Assembly: GCA_905178155.1 (NCBI GenBank)
Contig: CAJINV010000004.1
Location: 3,125,014 to 3,189,013, forward strand
DNA length: 64,000 nt
Direction: 5' to 3'
From: Amoebophrya sp. A120
Lineage: Eukaryota > Sar > Dinophyceae > Syndiniales > Amoebophryaceae
Positions 55,709 through 64,000 of this stretch are shown here, piece by piece; the first letter of the stretch is position 1, and every line of letters starts with the position of its first letter. The translations under genes and the position numbers were made by a program. Below the pieces are notes generated by a model. The model made no database searches. It was given only the letters and a program-made list of their open reading frames with translations, and was not told the DNA's origin.

Positions 55709-58700
55709 CTAGAACTCCGCGTCCCAGCCGTTGCCGGGATCTTGGTACGGTAGCACGGGGGGACTCTGGTCCTCGGGACCGCCGTTGCCGCCAAAGTGGT
55801 ACAAGGGGTCGCTTGTCTTCATGCGGGGCTTGAACGGCGGCTTCAGGGTGCGCTTCTCCAGCAAGGCCCACTTCTCGAACTCGTAAAAGACTTGGCGGTA
55901 CAGATTCTCTTTCACGCCGCCGGGCCGCATCGGTAGCCGATGGGACGGATCGACCTTGCACACCTGACGATAAAATGAAGCAAGTACGTAAAAATTTTGC
56001 GCTGGTTATTTCATACTCGCATGCTCGAGGAGAATCAAGCTGAAGGCGAAGGAGGAGCGTCTCCTTGTTTATTACAGCATTACACGCATGCAAAGCATGA
56101 TGATCGTGAAGTAGAAGACCAAAGAAACGCAAACCTCAACAAATGTAGTGAAAGTGTCTGTTTGGCAATAAGATAACGACATTGATCATGGTGTCGATCC
56201 GCTTCTGCTCTTCAGGAGACAATGCCGTGGCAAAAACCAGAGCCATGATTTTCAGTACCTCTTTGATGAGCTCCACGGCTGGTTTCGCCATCTGTTTTAT
56301 CAACTGTAAAAGTGTCTGGGTCTGGAACATTCTGCCACTTGTCATGCACGTTTTGCATGGGCCCTGATGTCTGTGATGCACGCCCTAGCATCACAGATTT
56401 TTTCAGAGCTTCTTGATGCCTATTCCGCATGACAAATGCCCTCTCCGCGTAGCAAAAATTACATTCCTTGCGGTACTCATGCAATACAGATTTTTCTGGA
56501 ATCCTGATGCAGCATGACAAGTTGCATTCTTCCAGACCCAGACATATTTACATTTGATATGCTTGGGGAAGCTGACCTTCTCCACGCCGCCCAAAATTTT
56601 GCGGTACCTGTAGGTGTTGTTTTTCCGGAAATAGCGCAAAGGAATACAAGAACAAAGTCAACAGATACCAACCGCGTTTTGCATGTAATTTCTTCGCTTT
56701 GGTTTGCCCCCGGCAACACGGCCACGCATCTTCACCATCGCGCGCGCGCCGCCTCCCCTCGTAAACCACCCTCAATCCCGCCACCAAATAACCCACAGCC
56801 GCAATGTGTGGCGCCATGGCCGCACCGGTAGCCGGACTGGTGGCGCCCGAGAGAAATACCGGGATTGCTGTTCTACGCCTGGCGCCGTAGGTACAGCGGC
56901 CCCGGGCGGGGCGGCCTCATAAGCACCGGCGGCGGCGCCACCACAATGTTCAAAATAAGCGCACAGACACGGGCGCCACAGATGCTTGCATGCCCGCCGC
57001 CCGGGCGACATGCAGACAGGCTGCGCTGGTTCATAGACAGACGGAGGCCTACTGGCAGGCGGGGCGGGCGAGGGGGAGAGGCAACGCGGAACAGGCGGAA
57101 CCCACAAAACCCGAAGAAACAAAATCGAGGGAACCAAGGCGGCCCACTTCCCATGGTTACTGCCCCCACCCCTTTGCCTTTCTCCTTGTTGTAGGTTAGT
57201 TTCACCACCCGGCCCTGGCCTCGTTGGTGAATCAATACCCCGCAAGCATGCAGGCACAAAGGCACACGCCGGCGGGCCGACCGGCGAACACGTTGGCCGG
57301 CGTCGGGCCAGCCACAAGGTCGCAGCGGCGCCCGCTCTGGCTCCAGGCGGCCAAATCGGGCGGACGAGCAACCTTCGCTTTCTTCTGCGCGATCCCCGAG
57401 CGGCAAACGCCCAGGCGGGCCGCGGGCAAATTGGCGGGCCCCTCGCCACCCAGGGCGCTTGCTATGCGCGGAACAGGAGGGCCGGCCGCCAAACTGCCGC
57501 TGCTCCGTCCCTGGGCCATCCCTCGGCCCAGGGCGCACAAGGGTGGGACGCCCGCTAACAGGCTTGTAGTGCACGGATACACGGCAAGCAACCCACCCAA
57601 AGAAAAGGCCACCACGGCCGCAGGCCATCGGGCGACGCAAAGACGGGCCAGGCCACTGGGGGCCCCAGAGCCCAAGCTGGCTACCCCGCAAGCATAGACA
57701 TGGTGGCACTTTCGGCCACAACTCGAAGCGCACACACTAGGGCGGGCCATCCGCCACAAGGCCACGCGCGGAACAAGCGGGCCGGCCGCCGCGCCTGCAG
57801 GCTGTGCCCGTCGACGGAGCAGTCGACCGGGCCACTGCCGCCCAATGCACCACCCGCGGAACAGGCGACCCAGTCGCGCCATCTGTTTGGGGAAACTGAC
57901 CTTCTCCACACCGCCCAAAATTTTACGGTACCGCAGCTGGGGGTCCTGGCCGTCGAAGGGCGTTCTGCCGACGAGCAGTTCGTAGACGAGGATCCCGAAG
58001 CACCACCAGTCCACCGCGTTGGTGTGCCCGGACGACTGGATAATTTCCGGCGCGAAGTAGTCCGGGGTGCCGCAGGTCGTGTAGGTGCGACCAATGACAA
58101 ACTTCGCGAGGCCCATGTCGGTGAGTTTGCAGTACCCGTTCTGATCCAGAAGCATGTTTTCCGGCTTCAGGTCGCGGTAGATAATTTTCCGCTCGTGCAG
58201 GTGCTCGAAAGCCTTCACCACGCAGGCAGAGTAAAATATGGGAGTGTCAGGACTGAAATCGACAAAGTTGAAATAACTTGCAATGCATAAAATCGATACC
58301 AGTTGGAAGCCCAATTTTCAAGCGTTGCATGACAAATTTCGGGGCCGTCTAAATCCAGTTTGTCATGCTGTTTAGGGACAGAAGGCTTCTTTTGTCATGC
58401 TACACTAGCAGCTCTGCCGTAGACCCCAAGCAGGCTGACAGTCGGCCTCACTTGCCGCCCCTGCAAGAGAGGCGCTTCATGCCTTGCAACTTATGCATGA
58501 GAAATTATTTCAACTTTGACGATTTCAATCCTGACGCATCCATATAAAATTTCGCGTGCGGCACGGACCCATGGAAGTTTCTCCGGGAATATTGCGCGAA
58601 CACCTGATAGGGTTTTTTTAATGGCAGATCTCTATATATTCTAGACCCTCTCCCTCGATAAAGACAAAGGTCCTGCTGTTTGAATGTTGAGCCATCTTCT

Positions 58701-61700
58701 TCATCTTCGCCCAAAACGACTCTCTTCTTGCTCCCGGTCCCGTCATGAAGTAGATGTTGACATAGACATTAGCATGGCGATGAACAGCACCAGGTGCATA
58801 ATTCTTCAGAATGTTGACAATGAGGTCATGATGCGGATGCGGTCCGCATCCGCATCATGACCTCATAATTGTCAACATTGGGTGCTAGTACTGCGAGTGC
58901 GGAGCAGACTTTTTAAGTACATAAATTATACCTCCCCGCCCAAGCAGGCTTCGAGCAGGAAGTAGACGAAGTCTGCGGAGTTGTAGGTGCCGAAAAACTG
59001 GGCCACAAACGGCGAGTTCGTCATGGACAAAATTTTCCTCTCGTTGCAGATCTGGTCGCACATCTGCATGCGCACAATGTACCCCTTCCCGATCGCCTTG
59101 AGCGCGTACACCTGTTTGGTTTTCTTCAACCGTTTATCAAATGTAAAAATGTCTGGATCTGGAAACTTGTGATGCTGTGTGGCATATCATGAGGAGGCCA
59201 CAATTGCTGGCTCAGCATGACAAGTTTCTGAGCTTCTAGGTGTTGCCTATTCTGCATGACAAACTACGTTTCTGCATGACAGAAAAGTGGGGCTCTTTGG
59301 TAATGTGCACGACAGATTTAAGAGTCATGCCAGACAAGCATGACAAACTTGCATTCTTCCAGACCCAGACACTTTTACATTTGATACCGTTGCAGGGTGA
59401 CGGACCCGAACCCGCCGCAGCCGAGCAGGCCGACCTTGTGCAAGTCCGCCATCTTTGGCTTCTCCTGCTGCTGCTGCTTCTGGTCGGCGAGGCTCATGCT
59501 AGACAGTAAACTGCTGGCCTTGTCCCGGTTCGTCTGCACGCGTGACTTTCGCTTGTCGAAACTGGCGTTCCCCTTGTCCTGCAGGATTTCCCTGATGAAG
59601 AAGATGAAAATTTCCTTTTTATCGATCATGATCAGGCCGCCTCCAAACAAAATATTTGTTTCTCAATCTCATCGCAAGAAATATAGTCGCAAAAAAAAAT
59701 TTTGCGATATTCGCATCATCACCCCGCCAGGCGCAGTAGTTGTAATAGTAGAAAGGTATGAGGTCATCACTGTACTTAAGTGGCCCCAGGATCTGTTCGA
59801 AGGTTATGGCGTTCTCAAACGTTACATTCTCAACTGTTGCGTGCTTTCTCATGCAAAATTGCCTTCAGAAGCGACACCATCAAGCTGCTTCGCATGACAA
59901 CTTCTCAGAGCGCCAAATAGGGTGATAATCGGCGCCAAGTCTGTCATGCAAGACGCGCAAGATCGCCCCTATTACTTTTGCCATTCTTGCATCACAAATT
60001 CCTGTAACAGTTGAAAATGTAACAGTTGAGAACGCCATAAAGGTGGATCGCTCCAGGACCAGCAGCGAGACGGAGGAGGATTCCACGACGATGCTGGCAT
60101 TTCGGCACTCGGGGTTCACCAGTGCTTTCTCGCCGAAGTACTGGCAGTGCTCGGGGTCCGCGGACAACGTGTTCACCTTGCCTTCCTTGGCGGTGTGGAT
60201 GCCCACCGTGCCCTGGTACATGATGTAAAACGTGTTGCCCTCTTCTCCCTCCCGCACGATCGTCTGGCCGGACTGGTAGTGCAGCTGCACGAAGCACTCG
60301 CACAGGGCCTCCTTCTCCTCTTTCAATAAGACCTTGAGCAGTTCCGTCTTCTCTACCAGCTTCATGTAAAAATCCTGGCGCTGCTGCGCCTGCTTCCGCA
60401 GGATCTGCTTGAAGTCGTGCCGGTCGATCACGATATGGTGTTCTCAACTGTTACATTCTCCGCCACATAAATTTGTGATGCAAGAATGGCAAAAGTGAAA
60501 AGGGGGACCTTGCGCGTCCTGCATGACAGATTTAGCACAGACTATCAGCCTGCTTGGCCCTTGGATAGTTTGTCATGCGTCGAAGCAGCTTGATCGCGTC
60601 GCTTCTGATGGCAATTTTGCATCACAAATTCATGTAAAAGCTGAGAATATAACAGTTGAGAGCGCCATACACGAACAGCGTTGCGTCGGACATCGCCTGC
60701 ACGGTGGCCGCGCGGGGCGCGTTGTACAACAGTGCCAACTCGCCGAAGGTCCCGCCCGCAGACAGTTCGCCCTGCAGCTGGGCCTCCATGCTGGTCGCAT
60801 TCTCGGTGCTGGTCTGCTTCTCCACCTTCTTGCGCACTTCGAAGGTCCCCGTGGAAACAATGTAAAATCTGATTTTAGCATCAAGGCCAAGAAGATAGAT
60901 ATAGGTACTTGTAAGTATACGAAAAATGATCGCGAGCAGTTGCAGGACGATCACGATATCCAATCGGGTTATAAGCAACCCCCTTTCGTGAAAAAAACAG
61001 AAACACTAAACAAAAAAGCATTCGTGGCATTTTTTATATGTATACCTATCCGCCAACAGAGAGCCTTCCTGCACGACCTCCTCGCCCGACTTCACCTCGA
61101 GCTGGTAGGCCACGGAAATTAGGTCCTGGATCTGGTCATTGGACAGCACCTTCGACAAGTATGACAGTGCACAACTCCCCCTCGTGCTCATTTCTCATGC
61201 AAAATCTCAACTCCAATTGCCTCCCTGCGTCACTATTATGCATGACAAATTTCGGAACAAGCCCAAACAGTAGTACTACATCAGCATCAGGTACATAAAT
61301 TTGTCATGCATAGGCTCCACGTGTGCTGGTGTTTGTATTGCTGTTCAGGCCATACAAATGAGGGGGAGAGGTAGTTGTGCACTCTCATAACAAGTACCTA
61401 TTCGCCAAAAGCGCTTTTCGGATCAGCAGTTCTTCCTTCGGCGTTTTGGTGACGTTCTTCTTCGCCGCGTTATTCGCATCCCCCGCCGCCCCGTTCGTTT
61501 TATTCCCTTGGTCCTGCTGGCCGCCCCCGGCCGCGACGGCGCGACGACGCGGGAAGCGCAGTCGGTCCCGGACACCGAGCTCCTCAAATTTCGCGCGGGT
61601 CAGGCACAGCACGATCAATGTGGCGCAGTTCTGGGCAACCTGGATGTGTAATATTGCGAAAAGTGCAATAGTTAGAAGATGTACATGTTGTTGTAGGCGC

Positions 61701-62418
61701 GCCAGCGAAGAAACAAAGTACTTACTTACTTTGGCAACATAGATTTTTGGTAGGTGCTGCCAGGAAGATTAGTGTGCGTCAACTTGCACCTTCTTCGTCC
61801 TACCTATTTCCTATCTGCCACCTCTGGTGCGTTTCGACGGTAAAATTCATTTCATCAACAAGCATCTTTACCGTAATCGTTGCATTCCTTGGTGTGTCTT
61901 CCAGTAGACTCCCTTCCCCAAAGTAGTCGCCGGGCTTCAAAGTGGCGATTTCCGACCCGTCTTTGCTCACCAAGGCCTGCCCCTGCTTAATCAGAAAAAA
62001 CTCGTCGCCCTCCGTGCCCTCCCGGATCACGGGGTCGCCCTCGCTGTACTCCCTCCGCTCGAGGGCGCCGACGACAATGGGCAGGTCGGCCTTGGATAAC
62101 CGCGAGAATAATGGGACCTGGATTGGTTGACAAATAAAGCTGAAAGAAGCTCCGTTCTTGTGACAAAAGCTGCAAAGAAAAGGCGGGTATACAGAAATGC
62201 GAAAAGACATACAATTCATGTCTTGAAAGATAACGTGTCCCTAGATTAAAACTAAAACAACACTACGTAGGCTTGAAATTTTTCTGGCTTAGATTTTGTA
62301 CATTTTCCAAAAAAGCCAGGTCCTCTTCAAACTGCTTGTTTTTTAGCCGGTCTTGCTGCACCCCGAACTTCGTTGGCTTCTCGTACTTGGCCGAAGAGCT
62401 GCTCTGGCACGCCCCCAT
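55709..62418 (-). CDS. cGMP-dependent protein kinase (PKG), alveolate type
   Basis: Ser/Thr kinase of the AGC group activated by cGMP. The spliced frame has 707 residues from ATG 62416-62418. N terminus MGACQSSSAKYE is a likely myristoylation and palmitoylation site for membrane anchoring, as in apicomplexan PKG. Three cyclic-nucleotide-binding domains follow (for example GDYFGEGSLLEDTPRNATIT; GGTFGELALLYNAPRAATVQ; third near YFGEKALVNPECRNAS). Kinase motifs: glycine loop GCGGFGSVTL, catalytic Lys in YALKAI, YRDLKPEN, TDMGLAKF (DMG in place of DFG), APEI. The C-terminal tail ends PYQDPGNGWDAEF. GT-AG introns: 62118-62301, 61640-61871, 60869-61045, 59641-59770 (donor uncertain), 58604-58931, 56608-57931, 55964-56258. 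Six introners. Confidence 0.92.
56298..56559. mobile_element. Introner, family A, absent from the duplicated exon copy
   Basis: Starts TATCAACTGTAAAAGTGTCT, ends TTTACATTTGATA. Flanks TGTTT and TGCTT. The copy of this exon inside the neighbouring intron (57874-57931) runs through CCCAAACAGATGGCG without an insert. Confidence 0.92.
56608..57931 (-). other. 1.32-kb GC-rich GT-AG intron with 57-bp exon duplication
   Basis: In coding sense the intron starts GTACCGTAAAATTTTGGG and ends CACCTACAG. Its first 57 bases nearly repeat the start of the next exon (GTACCGCAAAATTTTGGG...). The rest is far richer in GC than the rest of the gene and has no recognised gene. The GT donor lies in the upstream copy of the duplicated exon segment and the AG acceptor immediately precedes the downstream copy. 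Confidence 0.85.
58237..58544. mobile_element. Introner, family G
   Basis: Termini TATGGGAGTGTCAGGACTG and CAATCCTGACGCATCCATA. Perfect target repeat TAAAA (58232-58236, 58545-58549). Joins HAKFY and SACVVK of the kinase. Confidence 0.92.
58810..58879. repeat. Long near-perfect hairpin in a kinase intron
   Basis: Arms of about 33 bases from AATGTTGACAATGAGGTCAT to the complementary ATGACCTCATAATTGTCAAC. Only one small bulge. It lies in GT-AG intron 58604-58931 and could form a stable RNA stem or be a mini inverted-repeat element. Confidence 0.8.
59135..59386. mobile_element. Introner, family A
   Basis: Starts TATCAAATGTAAAAATGTCT, ends TTTTACATTTGATA. Perfect target repeat CCGTT (59130-59134, 59387-59391). 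Splits the kinase just after the glycine loop (SVTLQR|LKKTK). Confidence 0.92.
59805..60039. mobile_element. Introner, family D
   Basis: Termini TATGGCGTTCTCAAACGTTA and CAGTTGAGAACGCCATA. Perfect target repeat AAGGT (59800-59804, 60040-60044). Confidence 0.92.
60434..60669. mobile_element. Introner, family D
   Basis: Starts TATGGTGTTCTCAACTG, ends CAGTTGAGAGCGCCATA. Perfect target repeat CACGA (60429-60433, 60670-60674). Splits the second nucleotide-binding domain end (ATLFV|IDRHDF). Confidence 0.92.
61160..61389. mobile_element. Introner, family E
   Basis: Starts TATGACAGTGCACAACTCC, ends GTTGTGCACTCTCATA. Perfect target repeat ACAAG (61155-61159, 61390-61394). Confidence 0.92.
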
Positions 62419-63304
62419 GGCGACAAGCCGTTCTTTTCGGAATGAAGGAAATCAAATGTTGTGTTTTACTGGTGTTTGTGGGCGGCCGGGGTGGAACTAT
62501 TGTGTTTCTTTTTCTTTCGGGTTTTGGTCGTGTACTTAGTAGACAATGACAATACTCAACTTTTGAAGGGTACTAGGGAAAAAACGAACTTCAACCTTAC
62601 TATCAACTTTTCTCGTCACTGGAGGTAGTACAGGCGTGGAATTTATATCGATTTGAAAATTCATTGAAACAGGAGCACCAGGAGAAGTAAATGAAGCAAA
62701 GGCCAGAACAAGCACCAGAACGCAAGAAACTACAACACTCTCGGAAGAACAATTTCAGAACAAACAATGACACTCTCAGTCCCCTGCTCTCCATTTTTGA
62801 AAAAAGTGAATACAGCTGCAAAAAATCGTGATTCCAGCCACAACAGCAGAAAAAAAGAAACCGAGGCAGGGCACGACTTTTGACATTTGGAAATCAAAAT
62901 CTACTTATTGCAACTTATTTTTCCTCCAAGGTTCTATTTTTCCGTGTCTAGGAATAGATACTGATCTTGCATTCGCTCGAAGGCACATGATTCCCATTTT
63001 TTGTCCACATTGGAGAAAATCTGAAAAAAGAACAGTGGCTTTTGCTGGCGTGTCACCGTCACCAGCAGTACAAGAACTTGCTGTACTTTTCATACTCACG
63101 CTTTCCGAGGAGAAAGAAATCGATGATTGCATTTTTTCCGTAGTCATATAGTCGAATAAGAACATTCATCGCCTCTTTTTTCGTTTTATTTGCTAACCGT
63201 ACTGAGTCCGAGACCGAGTCGCGCAAGCTGCAAAATCCCAAAAAAAATCTTCTTCATCGTGCACTACTTCTAGGTACTTCTAGTTCTACGCAGCTGCATG
63301 ATTC
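62419..63304. other. Intergenic, no gene recognised
   Basis: AT-rich with short open frames only. Should include the PKG promoter. No introner. Confidence 0.45.
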
Positions 63305-64000
63305 TCACTTTATTCTCGAGGAGCCGAGGCTGAAGCTGCCAGTGATGCTTCTGGAATACTGGCTTTTCTGCCGGTTTTTGTGAATGTTCTGCACAATCGA
63401 GGATATTCCCTGTCGGTACAAATCCCGACTGGGGCTGGCATCTTTTTCGCTTTGACTCTGTTCGAAGGGGTGGTGCTTGGAATCGTTTTCGTTGCCTTGC
63501 AGCTTTGCCGATGCCGTCGAAGCAGAAGTAGAAGATATCGTGTGCTGCTGGAGTACAGCATTTTTTACTTCACCTTCCGGCTGCTCCGCAATACCAAAAG
63601 CACTTGGAACATGAACTCCACCTGCCCTTACCGTCGATGAGTTGTCAAGACGACCGAGGTGGAAAAATCTGCTCTCTTCCTCGCTGGTAGTGCAACTAGA
63701 GGATGAGGAAGACGCACTCGAAGATGCTGCTGAAACAGAAACGTGTTGATCTTGATTATGATTTTCTCCTCGCTGGTGCATGAAGATGTCCTCAGTGTCG
63801 TCTAATATGCCGTCTACATCGCGACTGGCAGCTCCTCCACGTCCTCCTGTAGTAGACGCCACTGGTGCATTCTTGCCCTCCACTGTTTCCGCCCCGCCCC
63901 CCGGATCGTCGGGCCGTTTTTTGTTCTTGGCTAAATGCGACCCTGCTGCTGAAATTTCTGCGCGATGACCTTGGAGATGGGCTTCAGATACGTTCGACAC
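63305..64000 (-). CDS. 3' end of a gene, Ser-rich protein, truncated by window edge
   Basis: Open from the right edge to a stop at 63305-63307, at least 231 residues. Low complexity: Ser, Glu, Gly and Asn runs with an acidic Ser-rich core (SSSCTTSEEESRFFHLG) and a basic tail. Probably disordered. No domain recognised. It follows the strand and direction of all other genes here. Confidence 0.55.
   Translation of the reverse strand: MSNVSEAHLQGHRAEISAAGSHLAKNKKRPDDPGGGAETVEGKNAPVASTTGGRGGAASRDVDGILDDTEDIFMHQRGENHNQDQHVSVSAASSSASSSSSSCTTSEEESRFFHLGRLDNSSTVRAGGVHVPSAFGIAEQPEGEVKNAVLQQHTISSTSASTASAKLQGNENDSKHHPFEQSQSEKDASPSRDLYRQGISSIVQNIHKNRQKSQYSRSITGSFSLGSSRIK

Noticed and set aside
264-61389. 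CRISPR-like repeats
   Set aside because: Repeated motifs are inverted terminal repeats of dispersed elements inside eukaryotic genes, with no regular spacers.
1-64000. tRNA, rRNA and snRNA genes
   Set aside because: Scanned by eye for cloverleaf boxes and conserved rRNA or snRNA blocks; none seen. A covariance search would be needed to exclude them.

Overview
The window is eukaryotic nuclear DNA, most likely from a myzozoan alveolate, and an Amoebophrya-like (Syndiniales) dinoflagellate fits best. The evidence is a protein kinase G of alveolate type starting with MGAC, a dual-cyclase soluble adenylyl cyclase, multi-exon genes that all lie on the minus strand, and above all dense short inverted-repeat elements that interrupt coding exons and behave as introner introns. 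The organism name is an inference. Splicing and any functional role were read from sequence only.

Genes, left to right, all on the minus strand: soluble adenylyl cyclase (1-9141, runs off the left edge); a membrane-anchored coiled-coil/WW protein (11676-16376); 2-methylisocitrate lyase (17686-19271); a 94-residue acidic protein (22287-22840); a multi-pass membrane protein (23226-25214); a coiled-coil protein (26647-28923); a truncated tandem copy (30274-31158) of the 3' end of the next gene; a 695-residue coiled-coil protein (31730-36531); a membrane protein with a possible mitochondrial presequence (37239-39107); a mitochondrial carrier (40000-41660); a very long Cys-rich secretory-pathway protein (43582-53350); cGMP-dependent protein kinase (55709-62418); and the 3' end of another gene (63305-64000). 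Between them are gene-poor stretches, one GC-rich island (about 9.6-11.3 kb) and one tandem duplication (19.8-21.5 kb). The cyclase and the cGMP kinase are both cyclic-nucleotide signalling parts. The other genes show no obvious joint pathway.

The main result is a superfamily of 44 intron-like mobile elements, mostly 115-400 bp with one of 1.13 kb, in nine sequence families (here A to I). Nearly all begin TAT and end ATA. They carry family-specific terminal inverted repeats followed by a shared inner core close to TTTGTNATGC, and are flanked by a 5-bp direct repeat (30 of 44 perfect). Removing the element plus one copy of the 5-bp repeat restores the reading frame in every gene tested, giving closed reading frames of 1481, 301, 94, 529, 695, 478, 467, 2034 and 707 codons. 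The junctions are not GT-AG. The same genes also hold about 22 ordinary GT-AG introns, whose donors are mostly GTAC or GTAT.

Two natural experiments support recent mobility. A tandem duplication (29.8-32.2 kb) has three elements present in one copy and cleanly absent from the other, leaving one 5-bp target. In the kinase gene, a 1.3-kb GC-rich intron carries at its 5' end a 57-bp copy of the flanking exon that lacks the neighbouring introner.
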